Origin: Bacillota bacterium
GTDB lineage: Bacteria > Bacillota > Clostridia > Peptostreptococcales > Anaerovoracaceae
Direction: 5' to 3'
NCBI GenBank assembly: GCA_023394035.1
Contig: JAEXBK010000107.1
Coordinates: 1 to 6,271, forward strand
DNA: 6,271 bases
The notes beneath the pieces are model-generated. The model searched no databases. It was given only the letters and a program-made list of their open reading frames with translations, and was not told the DNA's origin. Positions within the stretch are counted from its first letter, which is position 1. Every line of letters starts with the position of its first letter. Shown one piece after another: positions 1-6,271 of this stretch. Made by a program: the position numbers and the translations under genes.

Positions 1-714
1 GTTATACATCGTGTATGCCGCGCTGTAAATGCCGACTATCAACGCATAGAGAACGAGCACTCTGTTGTTTTTGAGCACCGAGCCTATACTCTCAAATTCG
101 CGCTTTCTTTGGTATATGGTCACTTCATCCGTTTCCTCTATCGGTGTTATATCCTTTATCTTAAAAAATATCAAAACCGTTGAGCAAAATATGGCCGTAC
201 CGCTTATCAAAAAAGCCAGCCAAAGATAATCCTTGAATAATATTCCGGCTATCGTAGGAGAAAGTACAAGACCGATATTTCCGCCGAGATATTGTAAGGA
301 ATACGCCCTTTTTCTGTTTGCTGTAGGCGTAATATCCGCAATAAGTGCATTATAAGACGGTGCTTCCATTATCTGAAATATACCTGCAATGCATATAAGG
401 GCAACAGAAATAAACGAAAGTCTGATCATTCCGCACGTCAAAAGACAAACTACCGACACTATATCGCAGTAGACAATGTTCATCTTCTTGTTATGATGAT
501 CCGCAATCCACCCTCCGAAATAGTTTGCCGGAAGCATCAGGCAGCCTGCGAGGACCATGAGCTGAGCTACGTTATTTGCGTCAACGCCCATCTTCTGATT
601 CAGGATAAGGGTTATCATAGGCCAGATCATGGCGCCGAGATTTGTCACTATCCTGCCGAAGAAAAGAATATAATTTTCTCGTCTTAAGCCTCTGTATTGA
701 TTAAAAATATTCAT
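1..714 (-). CDS. MFS family transporter, N-terminal 238 residues (3' end outside window)
   Basis: The frame is open from the ATG at 714-712 to the window edge and encodes the N-terminal half of a major facilitator superfamily transporter. Residues 67-78 (GGWIADHHNKKM) are the MFS motif A between TM2 and TM3, with G68, D72 and K76/K77 in the expected places. Hydrophobic segments lie near residues 15-38, 48-66, 79-97, 99-117, 138-160 and 163-185. A charged cytoplasmic loop (about 186-217) follows, and TM7 starts near 218, so the first six-helix bundle is complete. The start begins MNIFNQYRGLRRENY, and an in-frame TGA lies upstream at 738-736 with no other ATG between. No Shine-Dalgarno sequence precedes this ATG, and a -10 box sits only 6 nt upstream, so translation is probably leaderless. 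The substrate cannot be read from the sequence; drug efflux or metabolite export is a family-level guess. A terminator separates it from pgsA, so it is probably a separate transcription unit. Confidence 0.88.
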   Translation of the reverse strand, partial: MNIFNQYRGLRRENYILFFGRIVTNLGAMIWPMITLILNQKMGVDANNVAQLMVLAGCLMLPANYFGGWIADHHNKKMNIVYCDIVSVVCLLTCGMIRLSFISVALICIAGIFQIMEAPSYNALIADITPTANRKRAYSLQYLGGNIGLVLSPTIAGILFKDYLWLAFLISGTAIFCSTVLIFFKIKDITPIEETDEVTIYQRKREFESIGSVLKNNRVLVLYALIVGIYSAAYTMYN

Positions 715-720
715 GGAATA

Positions 721-751
721 ATTATAGCATAGAATTCAAATTCAATGTAAA
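721..751 (-). promoter_or_regulatory. Promoter of the MFS gene, extended -10, predicting a leaderless mRNA
   Basis: On the minus strand a perfect TATAAT (726-721) is preceded by TGC (729-727), which makes an extended -10 element. A TTTACA (751-746, 5 of 6 matches to TTGACA) lies 19 bp upstream, a long spacer that the extended -10 could tolerate. Two direct TTGAAT repeats (745-740 and 739-734) fill the start of the spacer. Only TATTCC separates the -10 box from the ATG, so the base 7 nt downstream, the usual start site, is the A of the ATG itself. Confidence 0.7.
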
Positions 752-777
752 CGAAATAAGAAGCTTGTGTGTGCAAG

Positions 778-817
778 AAAAAAGAGAGCAGCTCATACAT
801 AAAGCTGAGAGCTCTCT
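778..817 (-). terminator. Rho-independent terminator after pgsA
   Basis: Read on the minus strand, AGAGAGC (817-811) pairs with GCTCTCT (789-783). A small internal loop and an inner CTC/GAG pairing extend the stem, and a run of six T (783-778) follows. It lies about 32 nt after the pgsA stop and before the MFS promoter, so it separates the two genes. Confidence 0.8.
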
Positions 818-849
818 ATAATATCGATAATATTGTTATCCGCGCATTT

Positions 850-1389
850 TTACATCGAAAAAACTTTTTTATTCTGTATGATATACTCTGCTCCCGAATA
901 AACCGTCATTATAAGCGATGCCCATAGGAATACCTTTGCTGCAAGATTTACATAGCTTCCTATTCCCGATTCTGAAACTGCACCTGCAAGAAGCATAAGC
1001 GGAACAGCTATCATCTGAAGCACGGTTTTGATTTTTCCGCTCATTCCGGCTGCTACAACTATTCCTTCCGATGCTGCCACGGTTCTCATGCCGGCTACCG
1101 CAAATTCTCTTGCAAGGATAACGATAAGCATCCATGCAGGCATCGTCGCATCCTCTATCAAAAGGCAAAATGCGGCATATACCAATACCTTATCCGCAAG
1201 CGGATCCATTATCTTGCCGAAGTTTGTGACAAGATTGTATTTTCTTGCGATCTTGCCGTCAAGCAGATCCGTAAGGGAGGCTAATATAAAGAGCGTAAAT
1301 GCTACCCATTTCCATCCGATCATATATGCCGCAATAAAAAAAGGTACGGCTATTACTCTTCCTATAGTAAGTTTATTTGGCAGATTCAT
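850..1389 (-). CDS. pgsA: CDP-diacylglycerol--glycerol-3-phosphate 3-phosphatidyltransferase (PGP synthase)
   Basis: This integral membrane enzyme converts CDP-diacylglycerol and sn-glycerol 3-phosphate to phosphatidylglycerol phosphate and CMP, the committed step to phosphatidylglycerol and cardiolipin. The 179 residues are a normal length for PgsA. The CDP-alcohol phosphotransferase signature D-x2-DG-x2-AR-x8-G-x3-D-x3-D is intact, with D41, D44, G45, A48, R49, G58, D62 and D66; these aspartates bind the metal ions and act in catalysis. REFAVAGMR at 94-102 is the usual PgsA version of the second conserved region and supports this over other CDP-alcohol transferases. Several hydrophobic segments cover the rest, consistent with a multi-spanning protein. 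The ATG is preceded by AAAGGAA at a good distance. The gene starts directly after the U-tract of the upstream structured RNA and has no promoter of its own that I can see. A clear terminator follows. Confidence 0.96.
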   Translation of the reverse strand: MNLPNKLTIGRVIAVPFFIAAYMIGWKWVAFTLFILASLTDLLDGKIARKYNLVTNFGKIMDPLADKVLVYAAFCLLIEDATMPAWMLIVILAREFAVAGMRTVAASEGIVVAAGMSGKIKTVLQMIAVPLMLLAGAVSESGIGSYVNLAAKVFLWASLIMTVYSGAEYIIQNKKVFSM

Positions 1390-1395
1390 GTAAAA

Positions 1396-1402
1396 TTCCT
1401 TT
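1396..1402 (-). promoter_or_regulatory. Ribosome binding site of pgsA, next to the RNA gene's U-tract
   Basis: The minus strand reads GAAAGGAATTTTAC then ATG, giving an AAGGA Shine-Dalgarno about 8-9 nt before the start. It begins within two bases of the T7 tract ending the upstream RNA (1410-1404). A transcript must therefore pass the upstream terminator-like helix to include it. Confidence 0.75.
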
Positions 1403-1403
1403 C

Positions 1404-1421
1404 AAAAAAAGCTACCCGGAA
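1404..1421 (-). terminator. 3' arm and U-tract of the structured RNA, terminator-like
   Basis: The 3' arm TTCCGGGTAGC (1421-1411) is followed at once by seven T (1410-1404). It pairs with the RNA's own 5' end (1587-1577), so the outermost helix plus U-tract can act as an intrinsic terminator that closes over a very long loop. It would end the RNA just before the pgsA ribosome binding site. Termination efficiency cannot be judged, and pgsA probably needs some read-through. Confidence 0.55.
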
Positions 1422-1587
1422 TCCCCGTCAAGGAATAATTGACGCCCTATCATCAGATAGGTGGGTACCCTGCCGGCATCTTCTGTTTTCCCCGATTAGA
1501 GGGGCATAACATATTATTCCGGACTCCGGATTCCCGTGCAAATAGTGTAGGTTCAATTATGAATCCCTGACGCAAGTTCCAGGCAAC
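1404..1587 (-). ncRNA. ssrS: Structured RNA gene, probable 6S RNA
   Basis: This ~184-nt segment lies between the yebC terminator and pgsA, with its own -10 box and a terminal T7. The ends form a long closing stem in three blocks: 1587-1577 with 1421-1411 (11 bp including three wobbles), 1572-1564 with 1434-1426 (9 bp) and 1560-1553 with 1442-1435 (8 bp). A central region of ~110 nt contains hairpins at 1461-1446 (CCTATC/GATAGG) and 1504-1490 (CCCC/GGGG, extended by TGTT/AACA). Length, a long closing stem around a large partly open centre, independent transcription and absence of a coding signal fit 6S RNA, the promoter-mimicking inhibitor of the housekeeping RNA polymerase. The GAACCTACA and GGGTACCCACCT segments facing the central region resemble my memory of Firmicute 6S RNAs, which I could not check. 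The alternative is a cis-acting leader controlling pgsA. No riboswitch or T-box core that I know was recognised. Confidence 0.62.
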
Positions 1588-1590
1588 ATT

Positions 1591-1640
1591 ATTATACACC
1601 ATTATTAAAAAAAATGCACTAATAATTATTAAATAAGCTT
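1591..1640 (-). promoter_or_regulatory. Promoter of the structured RNA gene
   Basis: A perfect TATAAT occupies 1596-1591 on the minus strand. The predicted start is the G at 1584 or the nearby G at 1587, which coincides with the start of the closing stem. The -35 region is poor (about 1619-1614, GTGCAT), but the DNA upstream is strongly A/T-rich, including a T8 tract and 1640-1621, and could work as an UP element. The match of start site to helix end is independent support for a real RNA gene. Confidence 0.6.
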
Positions 1641-1643
1641 TGC

Positions 1644-1674
1644 AATAAAAGTGCCGCCCGTTCAAAGGCAGCAC
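1644..1674 (-). terminator. Rho-independent terminator after yebC
   Basis: On the minus strand GTGCTGCC (1674-1667) pairs over 8 bp (one G-U) with GGCGGCAC (1658-1651) around a short loop and is followed by TTTTATT. It starts about 15 nt after the yebC stop and isolates yebC from the downstream RNA gene. Confidence 0.88.
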
Positions 1675-1688
1675 AGTTTATTGTTTGA

Positions 1689-2417
1689 TTACTCTTCACC
1701 GTAAAGATCTACGCCGCAGTTTGTCTGTACTTTCTGAACATCATCGTTCTCCTCAAGCGAGTCTACGAGCTTACGAAGCTTAGGAATATCCTTTTCGGAA
1801 GGGGTTGACTCCATCGACGGAACAAATTCGATATCGGACTCCAGCAGTTCGTACCCTGCATCCTTCAGTGCTTTATGTACATCCGTATATACCGAAGGAT
1901 CCGAGTAAACCGTAAAGCTGTCCTCGTATGTTATCATGTCATCAGCTCCGCCCTCAAGTGCGGTTTCCATGAGTGCATCCTCATCTATATCATCCGTTTT
2001 CTCGATCTCGATTACGCCTTTTCGTGAGAACATGTAAGATACACATCCCGGAGTTCCGAGATTTCCACCATACTTATCGAACAAAGATCTTACGGCTGAA
2101 GTCGTTCTGTTCGTATTGTCCGTCAGACAGTTTACGATAAAAGCAACTCCGCCTGCTCCATATCCTTCAAATGTCTGCTCTTCGTATGTGACGCCTTCAA
2201 GCTCACCTGTACCTTTTTTGATTGCTCTTTGGATATTATCGTTAGGCATACTGATAGCCTTCGCCTTTTCTATCGCAACTCTGAGCCCTGCGTTATATTC
2301 AGGATCGCCGCCGTCCTTGGCAGCAACCGTAATCGCTTTCGCATACTTTGTAAACATTGCTGCTCTTTTGGAATCCTGTGCCGCTTTACGTCCGGCAATC
2401 GTTCCGTGTCTTCCCAT
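1689..2417 (-). CDS. yebC: YebC/PmpR family (TACO1-like) regulatory or translation factor
   Basis: The 242-residue product is full length for the YebC family. Recognisable blocks are RKAAQDSKRAAMFTK (10-24), MPNDNIQRAIKKGTGE (57-72), FEGYGAGGVAFIVNCLTDNTNRT (83-105) and GGNLGTPGCVSYMF (117-130), followed by the acidic C-terminal domains. Family members were first described as DNA-binding transcription regulators (PmpR). More recent work on bacterial YebC and mitochondrial TACO1 supports a role in translation of proline-rich or otherwise stalling sequences, so the older label should be used with care. The N-terminus MGRHGTIAG is several residues shorter than the common MAGHSKWANIKH form, which I take as a clade variant rather than a truncation. 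The ATG is fixed by a perfect AGGAGGT at 2430-2424, 7 nt upstream. It has its own promoter and terminator, so it is probably monocistronic. Confidence 0.95.
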   Translation of the reverse strand: MGRHGTIAGRKAAQDSKRAAMFTKYAKAITVAAKDGGDPEYNAGLRVAIEKAKAISMPNDNIQRAIKKGTGELEGVTYEEQTFEGYGAGGVAFIVNCLTDNTNRTTSAVRSLFDKYGGNLGTPGCVSYMFSRKGVIEIEKTDDIDEDALMETALEGGADDMITYEDSFTVYSDPSVYTDVHKALKDAGYELLESDIEFVPSMESTPSEKDIPKLRKLVDSLEENDDVQKVQTNCGVDLYGEE

Positions 2418-2461
2418 GGAGAGACCTCCTATCGTGTATTTTAGAATGTTTGTTATATTTG

Positions 2462-2490
2462 ATTATATACCATCAAAGGTCGTTTGACAA
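2462..2490 (-). promoter_or_regulatory. Promoter of yebC, overlapping the end of the upstream gene
   Basis: On the minus strand TTGTCA (2490-2485, 5 of 6 to consensus) and a perfect TATAAT (2467-2462) are separated by exactly 17 bp. The -35 and part of the spacer lie in the final codons of the upstream gene, whose TGA is at 2475-2473. The predicted start is near 2456-2455, giving a leader of about 38 nt that contains the AGGAGGT ribosome binding site. I see no terminator between the genes, so read-through into yebC is also possible. Confidence 0.8.
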
Positions 2491-5400
2491 ATTTTTGTGC
2501 GCCGTCGCCATCATAAGCTTTATACGGTTGAGCTGATTTACATCGCTTGCGCCCGGATCGTAATCTATGGCAACTATGTTCGCCTTCGGGTTCATCTTGC
2601 GTATTGCCTTCATTACGCCCTTTCCCGTGACGTGATTAGGCAAACAGGCAAACGGCTGCAGGCATACTATATTTTCTGTTCCGCTGCGTATAAGCTCGAT
2701 CATCTCTCCTGTGAGAAGCCATCCCTCTCCGCACTGATTTCCGAGTGAAATTATCTCTGTTGCAGCTTCCGCCGTTTCCTCTATTCTCGAAGGCTCCGTA
2801 AAATATTTGCTTCCTCTGAGAGCTTCTCTCATAGGCTTTCTCAGCCATTCTACGGCTTTAATCGCAAGATCGTTAAGCTTCATTTCCTTATATGACCCTG
2901 ACAGCTTCTCGTAATTAAAACGTTTGCTGTACATTCCGTAAAGGAAGAAATCTATAAGATCAAGCACTACCGCTTCTCCGCCTTCTTTTTCGATTATCCC
3001 GACTATATCGTTATTTGCATTAGGATGATATTTTACGAGTATTTCTCCGACAACGCCGACCTTAGGCTTTATCTCACCTGTTCTTGCAATCCTGTCAAAA
3101 TCGGCAACTATGCCTTTGAGATTTTCCGAAAAGGTTTTGCGGTTGAAATGAAGTATATTGTCCATTATCCTGTTATACCAGTTATCGACGATACGCTCCG
3201 ATATTCCTTTTTCCTTCTCATACGGTCTTGTCGCATAGAGTACACGCATGATCAGGTCTCCGTAAAGCATCGCAACTATGAGCTTTGTTGCCATACCAGG
3301 AGTGATTTTGAAACCCGGATTTTTCTCTAAGCCCACCATGTTAAAAGATACTACAGGTATTTGCTCCATATTGAGGTCTTTAAGCGCTTTTCTGAGTAGT
3401 GACACATAGTTGCTTGCCCTGCAGCCTCCTCCTGTTTGAGACATGAATATTGCTGTCTTATCGAGGTCGTAATCTCCTGATTTAAGAGCCGAAATGATCT
3501 GTCCGAGAGTTACGATTGTCGGATAGCACGCATCGTTATTGATGTATCTTAGACCTTCATTTACCGAGTTCTTATCTACCGGCGGAAGAAGTACCGCATT
3601 ATATCCGCAGGAATTTATCGCTTCTTGCAGATAAACAAAGTGAAGAGGTGACATCTGCGGAACGAGGATAGTATATGTTTCCTTCATTTCCTTCGTAAAT
3701 ATCTTTCTCTTATACTCTCTGTTCAGGGCTTCTGAGCGCACGCCGTTTTTGTCGCGTTCGTCCATTGCCGCCTTAAGAGAGCGTATCCTTATTTTGATGG
3801 CGCCGAGATTCGAAACTTCGTCGATTTTCAGAACCGTATACATCTTATTATTTGCCTGGCATATCTCTTCGACCTGATCCGTTGTTACGGCATCAAGACC
3901 GCAGCCGAAAGAATTCAGCTGAACAAGCTCCATGTCATCGTTATGACCTGCTACATCTGCAGCCTTATAGAGTCTTGAATGATATACCCACTGATCAAGC
4001 ACTCTTACAGGTCTCGGGAGCTTTCCGAGATGTGCAACAGAATCTTCGCTTAGCACGACGAGGTCAAAGGATCTTATCAGCTTATTTATTCCGTGATTGA
4101 TTTCTGGATCAAGGTGATAAGGTCTGCCTGCTAAAATGACCATTTTCTTTCCGTTTTCGCGGGCAAATCTGATTGCGTATTCGCCTTGTTTTCTGATGTC
4201 GGCTTTGAATAGCTCCTGTTCTTCCCTCGCTTTTTTGACAGCCCTTGCTATCTCCGATTTTTCTATATGAAGATTCGCAAACTCGGCAGTAAGTGCTTCT
4301 ATGAGCCTCTTATCGTTATCATACGGCAGGAACGGATGAGATATCCTGACGTTATTTTGAGCAAAGATATCGTCCATATTGTTTGCTATAACCTCAGGAT
4401 ATGACGCTACAATCGGGCAGTTATAGTGATTCTCTGCAGAAGCATCCTCGTTAAGCTCATAGTTTATGCAAGGATAGAATATCCATTTTACCTCATTTTC
4501 AACGAGCCACTTTATGTGTCCGTGAACGAGCTTTGCAGGGTAACACGCAGTATCCGATGATATTGTCTCCATACCTTTTTCATATATATTTTTGTTCGAT
4601 AGCGGTGAGAGTATGACCTTGAATTTAAGCTCTGAAAGCAAAGTAAACCAAAACGGATAGTTTTCGTACATATTAAGCACGCGAGGGATTCCGACAATAC
4701 CGCGTTCAGCATCAAAATCACTTAGAGGCGTGTATCTGAAAAGACGTTTGATTTTATAATCGTAAATATCCGGAATATCGTTATTGCTTGTATTTTCTCC
4801 CGCGCCGCGCTCGCACCTGTTTCCTGTAACAAATTTTTCGCCGTTGCTGAATTTGTTTATTGTAAGTATGCAGCGATTCTCGCATCCCCCGCATCTTCCG
4901 TTTGTATGCTCAACCTTAAACTCGTTGAGCTCCTTTTGCGAAAGAACGGATGAACGCGAACCTTCAACGTAGTTTTCTTTTGCGATTAATGAGCAACCGT
5001 ATGCTCCCATCAGTCCTGCAATGTCAGGTCTTATAACATCTTTGCCTATGATGTTTTCAAAGCTTCTGAGCACGGCATCGTTCAAAAATGTGCCGCCCTG
5101 AACGACGATTTTATTGCCTGCCTCGTCAGGATTTCTTAATTTAATTACTTTGTAGAGCGCATTCTTTATTACCGAGTACGAAAGACCTGCTGAAATATCT
5201 CCTATATCGGCGCCTTCCTTCTGTGCCTGTTTGACCTTGGAGTTCATAAATACCGTACATCTCGTGCCTAAATCAACAGGATTCTGAGCAAAGAGTGCTT
5301 CATTTGCAAATGCTTTCGTGTCCAGGTTTACTGATTTTGCATAAGTTTCAAGGAATGATCCGCAGCCCGAAGAACATGCTTCGTTAAGCATGATGTTATA

Positions 5401-6271
5401 TATCGCGCCGTCTTTGATCTTGATGCACTTCATGTCCTGACCGCCGATATCGAGTATGAAATCAACGCCCGGCAAAAAGTATTCCGCTGCCCTGAAATGC
5501 GCCATGGTTTCAATCTCACCGAGGTCGGCTCTGAATGCGGCTTTGATAAGACCTTCGCCGTAACCTGTCGTTACGGTATTTGCAATAAAAGCGTTGTCCG
5601 GCAGCAGTGAATACAGTTCATTCATCATTGAACGCGTCGCCTCGATCGGATTTCCTTCGTTGCTTCTGTAAAATGAATAAAGCAGATAACCGGAAGAATC
5701 TATAAGCGTCGCCTTTGTTGTAGTTGAGCCTGCGTCAATTCCGAGAAACAGAGATCCCTTTGCCTTTGATATATCTCTTCTCTTTACCTTATCCTTGTCG
5801 TGTCTTTTTTTGAATTTATTATATTCGCTTTCGTTTTCAAATAGCGATTCTATGTGCTTCGTATCGTTCATCATCGACGGATCTGCGTTCTTAAGTCTGT
5901 CTATCAGCTTTTTAAGCATCACGCTGTCCTTTTCGCGTGCGAGCATACCCGCCCCCATCGCCACGAAGAACTTTGAATTCTCGGGGAAAATAATCTCATC
6001 TTCCTTAAGTGCAAGAGTCTCGATAAATCTTTCCCTCAGCTCAGATAAGAAGAAAAGAGGTCCGCCTAAGAAGGCGATTTTTCCCTTGATTGTATTTCCG
6101 CAAGCAAGTCCGCTTATCGTTTGATTTACTACAGCCTGAAATATGGACGCTGCCAAGTCTTCTATCGATGCGCCCTCATTTATAAGCGGCTGAATATCCG
6201 TTTTTGCAAAAACTCCGCATCTTGCAGCTATCGGATATATCATCTTGTGGCGTTTTGCCGCTTCATTAAGT
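2473..6271 (-). CDS. Giant acyl-CoA dehydratase activase-related fusion protein (N-terminus outside window)
   Basis: The frame is open to the window edge; about 1265 residues are visible. Positions below count from the internal Met at 6243-6241. Residues 1-105 are the end of a first BadF/BadG/BcrA/BcrD-type ASKHA ATPase domain, with C9 in ARCGVFAKTD. Residues 164-425 are a complete second one: phosphate-1 loop GIDAGSTTTKA (168-178), DIGGQDMK (265-272), C290 in ACSSGCGSFLE, C329 in TRCTVF and VVQGGTFLNDAVL (380-392). In the 2-hydroxyglutaryl-CoA dehydratase activase HgdC, the two equivalent cysteines hold a [4Fe-4S] cluster between subunits. A linker with CGGCENRC (451-458) and C477 follows. 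A DUF2229-like region runs from about 515 (DTACYPAK, GRPYHLDPEINHG) and a second dehydratase-like region from about 857 (NNDACYP, QTGGGCRASNY, CLQPFACLPNH). By analogy it couples ATP hydrolysis to low-potential electron transfer. The true substrate is unknown. The family is usually ~1400 residues, so roughly 150-200 are missing. Confidence 0.92.
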   Translation of the reverse strand, partial: LNEAAKRHKMIYPIAARCGVFAKTDIQPLINEGASIEDLAASIFQAVVNQTISGLACGNTIKGKIAFLGGPLFFLSELRERFIETLALKEDEIIFPENSKFFVAMGAGMLAREKDSVMLKKLIDRLKNADPSMMNDTKHIESLFENESEYNKFKKRHDKDKVKRRDISKAKGSLFLGIDAGSTTTKATLIDSSGYLLYSFYRSNEGNPIEATRSMMNELYSLLPDNAFIANTVTTGYGEGLIKAAFRADLGEIETMAHFRAAEYFLPGVDFILDIGGQDMKCIKIKDGAIYNIMLNEACSSGCGSFLETYAKSVNLDTKAFANEALFAQNPVDLGTRCTVFMNSKVKQAQKEGADIGDISAGLSYSVIKNALYKVIKLRNPDEAGNKIVVQGGTFLNDAVLRSFENIIGKDVIRPDIAGLMGAYGCSLIAKENYVEGSRSSVLSQKELNEFKVEHTNGRCGGCENRCILTINKFSNGEKFVTGNRCERGAGENTSNNDIPDIYDYKIKRLFRYTPLSDFDAERGIVGIPRVLNMYENYPFWFTLLSELKFKVILSPLSNKNIYEKGMETISSDTACYPAKLVHGHIKWLVENEVKWIFYPCINYELNEDASAENHYNCPIVASYPEVIANNMDDIFAQNNVRISHPFLPYDNDKRLIEALTAEFANLHIEKSEIARAVKKAREEQELFKADIRKQGEYAIRFARENGKKMVILAGRPYHLDPEINHGINKLIRSFDLVVLSEDSVAHLGKLPRPVRVLDQWVYHSRLYKAADVAGHNDDMELVQLNSFGCGLDAVTTDQVEEICQANNKMYTVLKIDEVSNLGAIKIRIRSLKAAMDERDKNGVRSEALNREYKRKIFTKEMKETYTILVPQMSPLHFVYLQEAINSCGYNAVLLPPVDKNSVNEGLRYINNDACYPTIVTLGQIISALKSGDYDLDKTAIFMSQTGGGCRASNYVSLLRKALKDLNMEQIPVVSFNMVGLEKNPGFKITPGMATKLIVAMLYGDLIMRVLYATRPYEKEKGISERIVDNWYNRIMDNILHFNRKTFSENLKGIVADFDRIARTGEIKPKVGVVGEILVKYHPNANNDIVGIIEKEGGEAVVLDLIDFFLYGMYSKRFNYEKLSGSYKEMKLNDLAIKAVEWLRKPMREALRGSKYFTEPSRIEETAEAATEIISLGNQCGEGWLLTGEMIELIRSGTENIVCLQPFACLPNHVTGKGVMKAIRKMNPKANIVAIDYDPGASDVNQLNRIKLMMATAHKNLSNDL

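Noticed and set aside
764..777. CTTG-TGTGTG-CAAG inverted repeat as a possible operator for the MFS gene
   Set aside because: Arms of only 4 bp beside the terminator tail are too weak to support an operator, and no regulator gene is adjacent in the window.
818..840. AT-rich dyad around ATCGAT between pgsA and its terminator
   Set aside because: The pairing is short and imperfect in very AT-rich DNA. Chance is enough to explain it.
1028..1393. 121-codon plus-strand frame opposite pgsA
   Set aside because: It is antisense to a clearly recognised pgsA. Its hydrophobic character mirrors the membrane segments on the other strand.
1426..1431. TTGACG on the minus strand as a -35 box for pgsA
   Set aside because: At a 17-bp spacer the -10 position would be TTTTTG, and a later -10 would collide with the ribosome binding site. 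The bases are also part of the conserved-looking closing stem.
1453..1674. 73-codon open frame on the minus strand
   Set aside because: It spans the yebC terminator, the RNA promoter and most of the structured RNA, and its ATG at 1674-1672 has no convincing ribosome binding site. The sequence is better explained by the RNA gene.
2116..2487. 123-codon plus-strand frame opposite yebC
   Set aside because: It is antisense to a well-conserved yebC and crosses its promoter. No family similarity was recognised.
6241..6243. ATG as the start of the giant activase-related protein
   Set aside because: The frame continues upstream to the window edge with family-like residues (LNEAAKRHK), and the ATG falls in the middle of an activase domain. 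It is an internal methionine.

Overview
The window looks like chromosomal DNA from an anaerobic Clostridia-type Firmicute. Three things point there: strong AGGAGG ribosome binding sites with sigma-A style TTGnCA/TATAAT promoters, a very large fused BadF/BcrA-type 'acyl-CoA dehydratase activase-related' protein of the kind found in strict anaerobes, and a YebC whose N-terminus (MGRHGTIAGRKAAQD) resembles clostridial members. I cannot name a genus. All genes lie on the minus strand, so transcription runs from high to low coordinates.

In transcription order: (1) 6271-2473, the C-terminal ~1265 residues of a giant protein joining two ASKHA activase modules to a cysteine-rich linker and two dehydratase-like regions; its start is outside the window. 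(2) 2417-1689, yebC, with a near-consensus promoter that overlaps the end of the previous gene, a strong ribosome binding site and its own terminator. (3) ~1587-1404, a structured RNA gene of about 184 nt with its own -10 box, a long closing stem and a terminal U-tract; 6S RNA (ssrS) is the best interpretation. (4) 1389-850, pgsA, whose ribosome binding site lies directly against the RNA's U-tract, followed by a terminator. (5) 714-1, the N-terminal 238 residues of an MFS transporter, whose promoter is so close to the ATG that the mRNA is predicted to be leaderless.

The genes do not form one pathway. They are a fused redox/activase enzyme, a translation- or transcription-associated factor, a probable RNA polymerase-binding RNA, a phospholipid synthesis enzyme and an exporter-like protein. 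The regulatory layout is the most interesting part. Three of the four junctions carry visible promoters and two carry clear terminators, but pgsA has no promoter of its own and appears to depend on read-through of the structured RNA. I saw no mobile elements, CRISPR arrays, tRNA or rRNA genes.
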